A stretch of 63,626 bases of DNA from Oscillospiraceae bacterium (GCA_017429835.1 JAFROD010000023.1:1-63626); one strand, 5' to 3'; shown: positions 8,505 to 17,584, counted from the first letter of the stretch. Made by a program: numbers and translations. The notes: generated by a model not told the origin, from the letters alone.

Positions 8505-9653
8505 TTGACCCGAAGCGGGAAGTCAAATACGGAAGAACTCACAAGCCGCGCTGCGGTCACGGATCTCGGCGTTATCGACCTGCCGTATTTGCTTCTCACG
8601 CTATTGCTTGTCGCAATCGGTCTGATCATGCTGTATTCTGCCAGCTACGCGCGGGCGTACTACGTCACCGGAAACCCTGCCAGCTATTTTACCGCGCAGC
8701 TCGTTTTTGCGGCGGCGGGGATCGCGGTACTGCTCGCGGTCAGCCGCGTGCCGTACGACTGGTATCGAAAGCTCTCACGCGTGATCTACGGCGTGACGGT
8801 GCTGCTGCTTGCGGCGGTCTTGATCGCGGGAACGAACGTCAACGGCGCGACCCGCTGGATCAACCTCGGTTTTACACAGTTCCAGCCATCGGAGGTCGCG
8901 AAATTCTCTCTGATCCTGTCGCTGTCCGTCATCATGACGCGCTTTCAGAAGGAGATTCGCTCGTTCCGTATCTTCCTGCTCTGCGCGGCGGCGATGCTCG
9001 TCATTGCGATCCTGCTCGTGTTAGAGCCGCATTTTTCCGCCACGATCATCGTTGCGTCGCTCTGCTTCTGCATGATGGCGATCGGCGGCGTCAATCTGAA
9101 ATACCTCGGTATCGTCGCCGCACTGGGCGCGGCGGTGCTGCTGTTCCTGCTGCTTCGCGGCGGCTATACCGGCGACCGGATCAGCGCGTGGCGCGATCCA
9201 GAGGCCGATCCCCTGGATACGGGTCTGCAGATTTTGCAGTCCGAATACGCCATCGGCTCGGGCGGTCTGCTCGGACTCGGCTTCGGCAAAAGCCGCCAGA
9301 AATACCTGTATCTGCCGGAGGAGCACAACGATTATATTTTTTCCATCGTCTGCGAGGAGCTCGGCTTCATCGGAGCGATCGCGATCCTGCTGCTGTTCGC
9401 CCTGCTGATCATCCGCGGCTTTTGGATCGCTCTCCACGCGAGAGACCGCTTTTCCATGCTGCTCGCCGCGGGGCTGACGACCCTGCTCGCTATTCAGGTT
9501 CTGCTGAACGTGGCGGTCGTGACCAATCTTTTGCCCTCGACGGGCATCTCACTTCCGTTCTTTTCATCGGGCGGAACGGCGCTTATCATGCAGCTTGCCG
9601 AGTGCGGCATCGTGCTGAATATCTCCCGCAGCATTTCCCAGAGTCCGAAGTAA
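8505..9653 (+). CDS. ftsW: SEDS-family glycosyltransferase FtsW
   Basis: 382 residues, about ten membrane helices. FtsW polymerises lipid II into septal glycan strands together with its cognate class B PBP (encoded at 2322). SEDS signatures are visible: GATRWINLGFTQFQPSE around residue 108 and GISLPFFSSGGT near the C-terminus. The start is TTG at 8505, supported by an AAGGAGGT ribosome binding site at 8491-8498 with a 6-nt gap and no competing ATG nearby. An elongation-type RodA is possible by family alone, but the dcw position supports FtsW. Confidence 0.92.
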   Translation: MTRSGKSNTEELTSRAAVTDLGVIDLPYLLLTLLLVAIGLIMLYSASYARAYYVTGNPASYFTAQLVFAAAGIAVLLAVSRVPYDWYRKLSRVIYGVTVLLLAAVLIAGTNVNGATRWINLGFTQFQPSEVAKFSLILSLSVIMTRFQKEIRSFRIFLLCAAAMLVIAILLVLEPHFSATIIVASLCFCMMAIGGVNLKYLGIVAALGAAVLLFLLLRGGYTGDRISAWRDPEADPLDTGLQILQSEYAIGSGGLLGLGFGKSRQKYLYLPEEHNDYIFSIVCEELGFIGAIAILLLFALLIIRGFWIALHARDRFSMLLAAGLTTLLAIQVLLNVAVVTNLLPSTGISLPFFSSGGTALIMQLAECGIVLNISRSISQSPK

Positions 9654-9665
9654 AGGAGTCTTTCC

Positions 9666-10790
9666 ATGAAGGTCGTATTCACCTGCGGCGGCACCGGAGG
9701 ACATATCAATCCGGCAATCGCAGTCGCGAAGATACTGAAAGAGCGAAAGCCCGACTGCGAAATCCTGTTTGTCGGCGCAGACGACGGCATGGAAACGGAG
9801 CTCGTGCCGCGCGAAGGCTTCCGCATAGAAACGGTGCGGATCTCCAACTATCTGCGCAGCCTGAAGCCGACGGCGCTGTGGCACAACGCCAAAGCGGTGT
9901 TTATCATACGACAGGCGCTGCGCAGGGCGAATCAGATCATCAGGGATTTTCAGCCCGACGTCATTCTCGGCACGGGCGGCTATGCGAGCTACCCGATGCT
10001 GCGGCAGGGCGTCAAGAACGGGATCCCGACCGCCCTGCATGAGGCGAACGCCGTGCCGGGGCTGGCAACAAAGCTGGTCTGTGACAAGGTTGACAAAATC
10101 CTGGTCAGCTTTGCCGAGAGCAAATCGCAGTACAAAAACGCGGATCGCGTCATTGCCGTGGGCATGCCGGTGCGCGAAGAATTCGTCTATACCAAGCGCG
10201 AGAACGCGCGCAAGGAGCTGGGGCTGGACGACAAACCGCTCGTCGTATCGGCATGGGGCAGCCTCGGCGCAAGAGAGATGAACAAAAAGATCGCACAGTT
10301 CATGAAACTGGAGTGTGCGGAGGAGCAATTCCATCACGTCCATGCGACCGGCTCGTTCGGCTGGCGGTGGATGCCCGAATACGTGAAGAATCTCGGTGTT
10401 GACCTGAGCGCGCACCCTCTGGTGCAGATGCAGGAATACATCTACAATATGCCGACGGTCATGGCGGCGGCGGACGTCTTTATCAGCCGCGCAGGATCGT
10501 CGACGCTCAACGAGATCGCCGCAGCGGGAACGCCGTGTATCATCGTTCCGTCACCGAATGTGACGAACAATCATCAGGAGAAAAACGCGCGCATTCTGGA
10601 GCAGCGCGGCGCGGCAGTCGTCATCCGCGAGGCGGACTGTGACGGCGAGGTGCTCTACCGCACGACCAAGGAGCTGCTTGCCGATCCGGAACGCTGCAAA
10701 AAAATGCGCAGCGCGCTGCGGGAGATCGCGGTGATCGACTCGGCGGAGCGTATCTATCAGATCATCTTAGACCTGGCAAAATCACGCTGA
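9666..10790 (+). CDS. murG: UDP-GlcNAc:lipid I GlcNAc transferase MurG
   Basis: 374 residues. This peripheral membrane GT28 enzyme adds GlcNAc to lipid I, giving lipid II. The N-terminal glycine loop CGGTGGHINPAIAVA, the second loop LGTGGYASYP near residue 105, and the C-terminal donor-site stretch SRAGSSTLNEIAAAG are all present. AAAGGAGT precedes ATG 9666. Lipid II then becomes the FtsW/PBP substrate. Confidence 0.96.
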   Translation: MKVVFTCGGTGGHINPAIAVAKILKERKPDCEILFVGADDGMETELVPREGFRIETVRISNYLRSLKPTALWHNAKAVFIIRQALRRANQIIRDFQPDVILGTGGYASYPMLRQGVKNGIPTALHEANAVPGLATKLVCDKVDKILVSFAESKSQYKNADRVIAVGMPVREEFVYTKRENARKELGLDDKPLVVSAWGSLGAREMNKKIAQFMKLECAEEQFHHVHATGSFGWRWMPEYVKNLGVDLSAHPLVQMQEYIYNMPTVMAAADVFISRAGSSTLNEIAAAGTPCIIVPSPNVTNNHQEKNARILEQRGAAVVIREADCDGEVLYRTTKELLADPERCKKMRSALREIAVIDSAERIYQIILDLAKSR

Positions 10791-10840
10791 ACGCCTCCCG
10801 GGCATAGAATGGTGCAAATTTCCGTTACGGAGGTTTGCAC

Positions 10841-12088
10841 ATGGGAGCGTATCAGATCATCGGCGGCAGACCGCTGGAGGGCGCGGTGCAGATTCACGGC
10901 GCAAAGAACAGCGTGCTGCCCGTTCTCGCCGCAACGATCGTCGGCGGCGGAGAATACACGATTCACAATTGTCCGGAGATCTCCGACGTCGATACCGCGC
11001 TGGATATCCTGCGGGTGCTCGGCTGTACGGCGGAGCGCGACGGCGCACGGGTGTGTGTCGATACGTCTGCGGCAGAGAATCGGGAGATTCCGGAAGAACT
11101 CATGAAGAAAATGCGGGCGGCAATCCTCTTCCTGGGCGCGCTGCTTGCCCGCTTCGGAACCGCGACCATTTCCGCGCCCGGCGGCTGCGTCCTCGGGGAG
11201 CGGCCGATCAACCTGCATCTGCTTGGACTGCGCCTGATGGGTGCGGATTATGAATATGACCGTGAAACGCTGCGCTGCAGAGCAAGCACACTGCGCGGCT
11301 GCACGGTCGCGCTCCCGTTTCCGAGCGTGGGCGCGACGGAAAACCTGATCCTGGCGGCGCTTGCCTGCGAGGGCGAAGTCACGATCTGCAACGCGGCGAA
11401 AGAACCGGAGATCGCTGATTTGATCGGCTTCCTTCGCGCCTGCGGCGCAAAGATCGCCGGTACGGGAACCTCCGTCCTGCAGATCGTCGGCGGCGCTGCG
11501 CTGCACGGCACGGAATACGGCGTCATGCCGGATCGCATGGAGGCTGCGACCTATCTCGCAGCCGCGGCGGCAACACGCGGCAGACTCGTCCTGCAGGGGG
11601 CGAATCCCGCGCACCTGCAGGCGGTAATTGAGATTCTGGAGCGCGGCGGCTGTGAGATCGCGCAGCAGCAGGACGAAATCATTGTCCGCTGCGACCGTCT
11701 GCGCGCCGTCAGTCCGATCGTCACCGCGCCGTACGACGGCTTTCCGACGGACGCACAGGCGCCGGTCATGGCGGCGATGGCGACTGCGGAGGGCGTCAGT
11801 GTTTTCGAAGAAACGATATTCTCCGACCGCTTTCGCCATGTTCCCGCGCTGCGCGCGATGGGCGCGAGGATTTACGCCACGGAGCGTCACGCCGTCGTCA
11901 CTGGCGTAAGACGTCTCCACGGGGCTTCCGTAGAAGCGACCGATCTGCGCGGCGGCGCGGCAATGGTGATCGCGGCGCTCAGCGCGGAAGGGGAAAGCAG
12001 AATTACAAAGACGGAACACATGGAACGGGGCTACGCTTCGTTCGCCCAAGCATTGCGATCCTGCGGGGCGCAGATTGAGAGCATATAA
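10841..12088 (+). CDS. murA: UDP-GlcNAc 1-carboxyvinyltransferase MurA
   Basis: 415 residues. MurA transfers enolpyruvate from PEP to UDP-GlcNAc, the first committed step of peptidoglycan synthesis and the fosfomycin target. The loop PGGCVLGERPINLHL contains the catalytic cysteine (Cys116) that fosfomycin alkylates; HGAKNSVLP near residue 17 is the usual substrate-binding stretch. ATG 10841 is chosen because ACGGAGGT lies 6 nt upstream; a TTG two codons earlier would overlap that site. It occupies the slot where murB often sits in dcw clusters. Confidence 0.95.
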   Translation: MGAYQIIGGRPLEGAVQIHGAKNSVLPVLAATIVGGGEYTIHNCPEISDVDTALDILRVLGCTAERDGARVCVDTSAAENREIPEELMKKMRAAILFLGALLARFGTATISAPGGCVLGERPINLHLLGLRLMGADYEYDRETLRCRASTLRGCTVALPFPSVGATENLILAALACEGEVTICNAAKEPEIADLIGFLRACGAKIAGTGTSVLQIVGGAALHGTEYGVMPDRMEAATYLAAAAATRGRLVLQGANPAHLQAVIEILERGGCEIAQQQDEIIVRCDRLRAVSPIVTAPYDGFPTDAQAPVMAAMATAEGVSVFEETIFSDRFRHVPALRAMGARIYATERHAVVTGVRRLHGASVEATDLRGGAAMVIAALSAEGESRITKTEHMERGYASFAQALRSCGAQIESI

Positions 12089-12099
12089 GGAACGGAACT

Positions 12100-13185
12100 A
12101 TGGAACAAGAGAACAGAAGAAAACCGAATCGCCGTCCTGCGGCAAACGGCAAAAAGAAACGCACGTCTCCCGCCGCCCGTATCGCCAATCAGCGGCGCAG
12201 ACAGCGCGCTGCGGAGGAAGCGCAGCAGGCGCAACAGGCGCAGGAGCAAAAGCGGCGCGAAAAAGCCAAGGCTGCGAAGGAAGCCAAGCGCAGGCGCGAG
12301 GCGCGAAAGGAACGCTCCTCCCGCGCCGCCGCAGAAGCGCAGCGCAGACGCGACGAGCGCAAGGAACGCACCCGTCTGGACGGCATGCGCAACAAGCAGA
12401 AGCGGCAGGCAAAGCACAGTACCCGACGCCGTATCAGTCCGGAAGTCTGGAAACGGCTCATTATCATGGGCGGCATAGCAGTCGCGCTTGTGCTGAGCAT
12501 GATCATCTTCTTCCGCGTCCGCAATATCGAGGTGCAGGGCAATCACTATTACACTGCTGAAGAAATCATCGAAGCGGCGGGGATCGCGAGCGGCGACAAC
12601 CTTCTGACCCTGTCGCGCGCGGAGATTGCGGGAAGAGTGATCGAAAAGACGGAATACGTCAAGAACGTGCGCGTCACGCGAAAGCTGCCGGATACCGTGG
12701 TCATCACGGTGACGGAGGACGAGACGACTTTCGCGATCACGGATCAGGGCGGGAAGTACTACCTGATTACGGCAGCCGGCAAGGCGACGAAGCAGGTCGA
12801 GGAGTATGATGCAAGAAAGCACGTTCTTATCCAGGATGTCGTCATTCAGCCGCCGGTGATCGGCAAACAAGTCCATATTGCCGAGAGCCCGGACAGCGCG
12901 GTCAGCCCGCAGGAGCAGCTTGACGCGCTGACGCTGCTGCTGCACGAGATCGAAGAAGCGAAGCTGGAAAAGGATCTTACCGCCGTCTGCGTGCCGTCTG
13001 CGTTCAATCTGACGGTATGGTACGAAGACCGCTTTGAGGTTTGGCTCGGCACGACGGACGATCTGGCATATAAGCTGGAATATCTGAAAGTCGTCGTTCA
13101 GGAGCAGAAGGAGTACGCGACAGCCATCATTGACCTGACCTTCAGCAGCGGTCAGGAAGCGCACGTGATACCGAGAGAGGAATAA
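12100..13185 (+). CDS. ftsQ: Cell division protein FtsQ/DivIB with long basic cytoplasmic tail
   Basis: 361 residues. The first 115 or so residues are an Arg/Lys/Ala/Gln/Glu-rich cytoplasmic tail, very likely helical; one transmembrane segment lies at about 118-138; then a POTRA domain begins (IEVQGNHYYTAEEI) followed by a beta domain. DivIB/FtsQ recruits FtsL and DivIC to the divisome. The tail is long compared with many family members, though some streptococcal DivIB tails are also long. AAGGAACGG precedes the ATG, and the gene closes the co-transcribed part of the cluster before the ftsZ promoter. Confidence 0.88.
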   Translation: MEQENRRKPNRRPAANGKKKRTSPAARIANQRRRQRAAEEAQQAQQAQEQKRREKAKAAKEAKRRREARKERSSRAAAEAQRRRDERKERTRLDGMRNKQKRQAKHSTRRRISPEVWKRLIIMGGIAVALVLSMIIFFRVRNIEVQGNHYYTAEEIIEAAGIASGDNLLTLSRAEIAGRVIEKTEYVKNVRVTRKLPDTVVITVTEDETTFAITDQGGKYYLITAAGKATKQVEEYDARKHVLIQDVVIQPPVIGKQVHIAESPDSAVSPQEQLDALTLLLHEIEEAKLEKDLTAVCVPSAFNLTVWYEDRFEVWLGTTDDLAYKLEYLKVVVQEQKEYATAIIDLTFSSGQEAHVIPREE

Positions 13186-13230
13186 ATCCGCAAAAAATGT
13201 AAATAATTTTCCGAAAAATGAGAAAATCTA

Positions 13231-13259
13231 TTGACCTAAGCGCAATTTGACTGTAGAAT
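13231..13259 (+). promoter_or_regulatory. ftsZ promoter
   Basis: TTGACC (13231-13236), a 17-bp spacer, then TAGAAT (13254-13259). It gives ftsZ its own transcription start about 60 bp upstream of the start codon, in addition to read-through from the dcw genes. Confidence 0.75.
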
Positions 13260-13324
13260 ATAAGGGTATAAATCTGAAAGAATTGTCTTTATCCATAATC
13301 AGTATACATAGGAGGAGATTTATA

Positions 13325-14410
<1,086 letters not shown>

Positions 14411-14421
14411 TCTAACAGGAA

Positions 14422-14451
14422 CGGGCTGCCGAACGGCAGCCCGATTTTTTT
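14422..14451 (+). terminator. Intrinsic terminator after ftsZ
   Basis: CGGGCTGCC (14422-14430) and GGCAGCCCG (14435-14443) form a 9-bp GC-rich stem with a GAAC loop, followed by seven T. It ends the division cluster. Confidence 0.9.
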
Positions 14452-14461
14452 GCTTTTTAAC

Positions 14462-14490
14462 TTTACTTTCATGAAAGAAAGTGCTATAAT
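14462..14490 (+). promoter_or_regulatory. yerC promoter with palindromic operator in the spacer
   Basis: TTTACT (14462-14467), 17 bp, TATAAT (14485-14490). The spacer contains the perfect 12-bp palindrome CTTTCATGAAAG (14466-14477). Because the downstream gene encodes a TrpR-like DNA-binding protein, the palindrome is a plausible autoregulatory operator; this link is an inference. Confidence 0.65.
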
Positions 14491-14519
14491 AGTGCTGACC
14501 AAAACTCGGAGGGAATACC

Positions 14520-14816
14520 ATGAACAACCAGAATAAGCGTTCTGACCCGAACAGCGAGCTCTATCAAGCTATTTTGACGCTTCACACGCCGGAAGAGCTT
14601 CACAGATTCTTCCTTGACCTTTGCACGCAGTCCGAGCTGAGCGCAATCGAGCAGCGTTACGAGGTCGCCAAAATGCGATACAACGGTATGATCTATAACG
14701 ATATCCTCAATAAGACGAACGTCAGCTCTGCGACCGTCAGCCGCGTCAACCGCAGCCTTCTCAACGGCGAAGGGATGTACGAGGTCGTCTTCGGCCGTTT
14801 GAAGGAGCAGAAATGA
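14520..14816 (+). CDS. YerC/YecD family TrpR-related DNA-binding protein
   Basis: 98 residues. The sequence matches the YerC/YecD family, small all-helical relatives of the Trp repressor: LHTPEELHRFFLDLCTQSE at residues 17-38, then a helix-turn-helix DILNKTNVSSATVSRVNRSL around 58-77. Members lack a demonstrated tryptophan role in most bacteria. ATG 14520 follows CGGAGGGAATAC. The stop overlaps the methyltransferase start by 4 nt, so both should be co-expressed. The palindrome in its promoter suggests self-repression. Confidence 0.85.
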   Translation: MNNQNKRSDPNSELYQAILTLHTPEELHRFFLDLCTQSELSAIEQRYEVAKMRYNGMIYNDILNKTNVSSATVSRVNRSLLNGEGMYEVVFGRLKEQK

Positions 14817-15553
14817 GCGCCTATTCGTCGCTCGCCGCCTCTTATGACGGCCTGACAACTGACGTCCCTTACGAAACCATACTGGACTTTCTGGAGACGA
14901 TATTGCGGCAGTCGGGCAAACGGCCGGAAACGGCGCTCGATCTTGCCTGCGGTACCGGCTCCATGTCTTTGCTTCTGGCAAAGCGCGGCTATCGGGTGAT
15001 CGCGTCGGACGTTTCCGAGGAAATGCTGACGGTCGCCGCGCAGAAAGCGGGCGATCTGGCAAAGCCTCCGTTCTTTATCTGCCAGCCGATGCAGCGGCTG
15101 CGCCTGCCGGAGCCGGTCGACGCGGTGTTCTGTCTGCTCGACAGTCTGAACTATCTGGACGAGCCGGGCGACTGCCGAAAAACCTTTGCGCGCGTGTTCA
15201 AAGCCCTGAAGCCCGGCGGCGTCTTCCTGTTCGATATCAATACGCCGGAAAAGCTGCGCGGTCTGGACGGGCAGGTCTTCCTCGACGAGAACGAGGAAAG
15301 CTACTGCGTCTGGCGCGCGGAATTTGACGAAGCGGAGAATTGCTGCTATTACGGCATCGACCTGTTCCAAAGGGACGGGGATCGCTGGAAGCGCAGCTTT
15401 GAGCAGCACTGCGAATACGCCTATGAGCCGCAGGAGCTTGCGCAGTGGCTCGCGGAAGCGGGCTTCGTGCGCGTGGAGCAGTACGGCGACTGCCGCATGG
15501 ACGCGCCTGCGGCAGGGGAGCAGCGCATCTATTTTGCTGCGTACAAGGTGTGA
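14813..15553 (+). CDS. Class I SAM-dependent methyltransferase
   Basis: 246 residues with a Rossmann-fold methyltransferase core: motif I LDLACGTGSMS near residue 43, followed by motif II (VIASDVSEEML) and LDSLNYLDEP. The family to which it belongs often sits in small operons and its substrate is rarely known; nothing here indicates RNA, protein or small-molecule specificity. It is coupled to yerC by an ATGA overlap and followed 5 bp later by hslO. Confidence 0.8.
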   Translation: MSAYSSLAASYDGLTTDVPYETILDFLETILRQSGKRPETALDLACGTGSMSLLLAKRGYRVIASDVSEEMLTVAAQKAGDLAKPPFFICQPMQRLRLPEPVDAVFCLLDSLNYLDEPGDCRKTFARVFKALKPGGVFLFDINTPEKLRGLDGQVFLDENEESYCVWRAEFDEAENCCYYGIDLFQRDGDRWKRSFEQHCEYAYEPQELAQWLAEAGFVRVEQYGDCRMDAPAAGEQRIYFAAYKV

Positions 15554-15558
15554 ACTCA

Positions 15559-16437
15559 ATGCAGGACTATATCGTTCGCGCCATGACGGCGGACGGGTAT
15601 ATCAAGGCGATGGCGATCCGCTCGACGAATCTCGTGGAGCGCGCGCGGAACATCCACAAAACCACGCCGACAGCGACGGCGGCGCTCGGGCGCGTTCTGA
15701 CGGCGGCGTCGATGATGGGTAACGTCCAGAAGGTCGAAAACGGCGCGCTGACGCTGCAGATCAAGGGCGGCGGCCCGCTGGGGACGCTCCTTGCAACCTC
15801 CGACGCGGTCGGCAACGTGCGCGGTTACGTGCACAATCCGTCGATCACCCTGCTCGAAAAATACGCGGGCAAGCTGGACGTCGGCGCGGCGGTCGGCACG
15901 GACGGCATGCTGACGGTCATTCGCGACTTGCAGATGAAGGAGCCTTATATCGGCTCGGTCGCGCTGGTGTCCGGCGAGATCGCGGACGACGTGACGGCGT
16001 ACTTCGCCCAGAGCGAGCAGACGCCGACCGCCTGTGCGCTCGGCGTTCTCGTGAACACCGATCAGAGCGTCAAGACGGCGGGCGGCTATCTCATTCAGCT
16101 TCTGCCCGGCGCGCCGGACGAGGCGATCGACAAGCTGGAAGCCGGCATCCAAAAGGCAGGCGCGGTGACTCCGATGCTCGCGGACGGAATGACGCCGGAG
16201 GATATCCTGCGGCGCGTGATGCCTGAATTCGAGTTGGAATTCCTGGAGACCACGCCGGTCGAATACAAATGCTACTGCAGCCGCGAGCGCGTGACCGCGA
16301 CGCTGATCGCCATCGGCAAAAAGGACCTGCAGGAGATCGCCGACGAGGGTGAGCCGATCACGATCGAATGTCAGTTCTGCGATACGAAGTACCGGTTCAC
16401 GCCCGAGGAGATCCGGGCGCTGCTGGAGACGCTGTGA
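15559..16437 (+). CDS. hslO: Redox-regulated chaperone Hsp33
   Basis: 292 residues. Hsp33 is a cytoplasmic holdase activated by oxidation, which releases zinc from four cysteines. Those cysteines are present as CYC and CQFC in the last 55 residues. The N-terminus MQDYIVRAMTADGYIKAMAI is typical, and TATAALGRVLTAASMM is the conserved early helix. ATG 15559 fits the family length; the frame is open to 15445 but that would overlap the methyltransferase by over 100 bp. The ribosome binding site (AAGGTG) is weak, suggesting coupling to the upstream gene. Confidence 0.94.
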   Translation: MQDYIVRAMTADGYIKAMAIRSTNLVERARNIHKTTPTATAALGRVLTAASMMGNVQKVENGALTLQIKGGGPLGTLLATSDAVGNVRGYVHNPSITLLEKYAGKLDVGAAVGTDGMLTVIRDLQMKEPYIGSVALVSGEIADDVTAYFAQSEQTPTACALGVLVNTDQSVKTAGGYLIQLLPGAPDEAIDKLEAGIQKAGAVTPMLADGMTPEDILRRVMPEFELEFLETTPVEYKCYCSRERVTATLIAIGKKDLQEIADEGEPITIECQFCDTKYRFTPEEIRALLETL

Positions 16438-16442
16438 GGATT

Positions 16443-16471
16443 GTGCGGAGGGGAAAATCGCCCCTCTGCAC
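16443..16471 (+). other. Hairpin after hslO
   Basis: An 11-bp stem (16443-16453 with 16461-16471, one G:T pair) around a 7-nt loop directly after the hslO stop. No T-tract follows, so it is not a standard terminator; it may protect the mRNA 3' end. Confidence 0.4.
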
Positions 16472-16507
16472 CGCCGAAAGAAAAACCAAAAAATACAAAA
16501 ATAGTGC

Positions 16508-16536
16508 TTGACAATCGAATGGGCTGTGTGTATAAT
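16508..16536 (+). promoter_or_regulatory. tRNA operon promoter
   Basis: Perfect consensus TTGACA (16508-16513), 17-bp spacer, TATAAT (16531-16536), 28 bp before the first tRNA. It should drive strong constitutive transcription of the five tRNA genes. Confidence 0.9.
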
Positions 16537-16564
16537 AACAACCGTCGCTGATATGCGGCAGTTC

Positions 16565-16640
16565 GGGAGCATAGCTCAGCTGGGAGAGCACATGCCTTAC
16601 AAGCATGGGGTCACAGGTTCGAGCCCTGTTGTTCCCACCA
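16565..16640 (+). tRNA. tRNA-Val (TAC)
   Basis: 76-nt cloverleaf with acceptor GGGAGCA pairing with TGTTCCC (one G:T), anticodon TAC in loop CTTACAA, T-loop GGTTCGAGCC and an encoded CCA end. Confidence 0.95.
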
Positions 16641-16646
16641 TCATTT

Positions 16647-16723
16647 GGCCCGGTGGTGCAGTCGGTTAGCACGCCAGCCTGTCACGCTGGAGGTCGACGG
16701 TTCGAGTCCGTTCCGGGTCGCCA
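16647..16723 (+). tRNA. tRNA-Asp (GTC)
   Basis: 77 nt, acceptor GGCCCGG with CCGGGTC, anticodon GTC in loop CTGTCAC, T-arm GACGGTTCGAGTCCGTT, encoded CCA. It lies 6 bp after tRNA-Val. Confidence 0.95.
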
Positions 16724-16736
16724 TAGTAACGCATCT

Positions 16737-16757
16737 GAGCCGAGATTTTCTCGGCTC
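16737..16757 (+). other. Hairpin spacer between tRNA-Asp and tRNA-Phe
   Basis: GAGCCGAGA (16737-16745) pairs perfectly with TCTCGGCTC (16749-16757) around a TTT loop. It fills most of the spacer and may guide processing of the primary transcript. Confidence 0.7.
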
Positions 16758-16762
16758 AACAT

Positions 16763-16838
<76 letters not shown>

Positions 16839-16850
16839 TTATTAACGTGA

Positions 16851-16871
16851 GGTTCTTCGGAACGAAGAACC
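16851..16871 (+). other. Hairpin spacer between tRNA-Phe and tRNA-Gly
   Basis: GGTTCTTCG (16851-16859) pairs perfectly with CGAAGAACC (16863-16871) around GAA. It has the same layout as the preceding spacer hairpin but an unrelated sequence. Confidence 0.7.
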
Positions 16872-16875
16872 GCAT

Positions 16876-16951
16876 GCGGGTGTAGCTCATCTGGTAGAGC
16901 GCCACCTTGCCAAGGTGGAGGTAGCGAGTTCGAGCCTCGTCACCCGCTCCA
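16876..16951 (+). tRNA. tRNA-Gly (GCC)
   Basis: 76 nt, acceptor GCGGGTG with CACCCGC, anticodon GCC in loop TTGCCAA, T-loop AGTTCGAGCCT, encoded CCA. Confidence 0.95.
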
Positions 16952-16958
16952 AAAAAAT

Positions 16959-16979
16959 AAGGAACGCCCTGCGTTCCTT
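16959..16979 (+). other. Hairpin spacer between tRNA-Gly and tRNA-Cys
   Basis: AAGGAACGC (16959-16967) pairs perfectly with GCGTTCCTT (16971-16979) around CCT, followed by GTTTC. It resembles a weak terminator. Confidence 0.65.
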
Positions 16980-16990
16980 GTTTCATATCC

Positions 16991-17065
16991 GGTGCCGTGG
17001 CCAAGTGGTAAGGCAAAGGTCTGCAAAACCTTCACTCCCCAGTTCAAATCTGGGCGGCACCTCCA
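16991..17065 (+). tRNA. tRNA-Cys (GCA)
   Basis: 75 nt, acceptor GGTGCCG with CGGCACC, anticodon GCA in loop CTGCAAA, T-loop AGTTCAAATCT, discriminator T followed by encoded CCA. Confidence 0.95.
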
Positions 17066-17066
17066 G

Positions 17067-17098
17067 AAAAAAGCACTTGCGAAAGCATGTGCTTTTTT
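17067..17098 (+). terminator. Terminator of the tRNA operon
   Basis: AAAAAAGCAC (17067-17076) pairs with GTGCTTTTTT (17089-17098); an inner TGC/GCA stem closes a GAAA tetraloop after one T:T mismatch. The 3' arm itself provides the T-tract. From 17099 to 17173 I see no gene. Confidence 0.85.
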
Positions 17099-17173
17099 CA
17101 GCGATATGAATTCCTTTCGGATTCTCGGTATTCCTTCGGCGCGCTATACTGCCCGTGGGTCTTCTTCGTTATG

Positions 17174-17213
17174 CAAAAAACCAGCGCCCGGCTTCGCAAG
17201 AAAGCAGGGCGCT
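17174..17213 (-). terminator. Terminator of the XRE regulator gene
   Basis: Read on the minus strand, AGCGCCC (17213-17207) pairs with GGGCGCT (17189-17183), followed by GGTTTTTT. It lies directly after the regulator's stop codon. Confidence 0.75.
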
Positions 17214-17415
17214 ATTTTTCTGCTCTGCCGATGAAATAATCTGCAGAAACGCCGTAGAAATCGCAAAGCTTGATCAAATCGTCGATTTTAAGCTCTGCTC
17301 GTCCGCTCTCGATATGGCTGTATCCCTGCTGGGATTTGTGGATGATTCCTGCGATCTGCTGCTGTGTCAGATCGCGGTCTTCTCTGAGCTCGCGCATTCG
17401 GTCACGGTAGTTCAT
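17212..17415 (-). CDS. Small XRE-family transcriptional regulator
   Basis: 67 residues, essentially one Cro/C1-type helix-turn-helix: LREDRDLTQQQIAGIIHKSQ, then GYSHIESGRAELKIDDLIKLCDFYGVSADYFIG. This is the classic five-helix XRE fold with no extra domain. ATG at 17415-17413 is chosen; a TTG one codon upstream is better spaced from AAGGAG and may be the real start. Two copies of ACTCAA-N3-TTGAGT lie between it and the divergent gene at 17585, so it probably represses both itself and that gene. Confidence 0.88.
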   Translation of the reverse strand: MNYRDRMRELREDRDLTQQQIAGIIHKSQQGYSHIESGRAELKIDDLIKLCDFYGVSADYFIGRAEK

Positions 17416-17446
17416 CAAGCACCACTCCTTGTTGTTATCCTAACAG

Positions 17447-17461
17447 ACTCAAATCTTGAGT
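17447..17461. promoter_or_regulatory. Operator 1 of the XRE regulator
   Basis: Palindrome ACTCAA-ATC-TTGAGT, proximal to the regulator gene. It matches operator 2 except for the central base, and the two centres are 25 bp apart. Binding by the adjacent XRE protein is an inference. Confidence 0.65.
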
Positions 17462-17462
17462 A

Positions 17463-17491
17463 TTGACTTCTACTCAAATATTGAGTAGAAT
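17463..17491 (+). promoter_or_regulatory. Promoter of the zinc-ribbon membrane protein, overlapped by operator 2
   Basis: TTGACT (17463-17468), 17-bp spacer, TAGAAT (17486-17491). The spacer is almost filled by operator 2, the 19-bp palindrome CTACTCAA-ATA-TTGAGTAG (17470-17488), so repressor binding would exclude RNA polymerase. Confidence 0.7.
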
Positions 17492-17584
17492 ACGTTTGAG
17501 CAGGTATCCATTCGCTGCTTTTCCAGCCGTTGAACTGCGGCGACTCGGGACGTCATTTCGCTCAGAATGAGGAGGAGAACAGAT

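Noticed and set aside
14411..14520. spoIIGA-sigE-sigG sporulation genes expected after ftsZ in many clostridia
   Set aside because: Not present: ftsZ is followed by a terminator and yerC. This does not prove a non-sporulating organism, because they may lie elsewhere.
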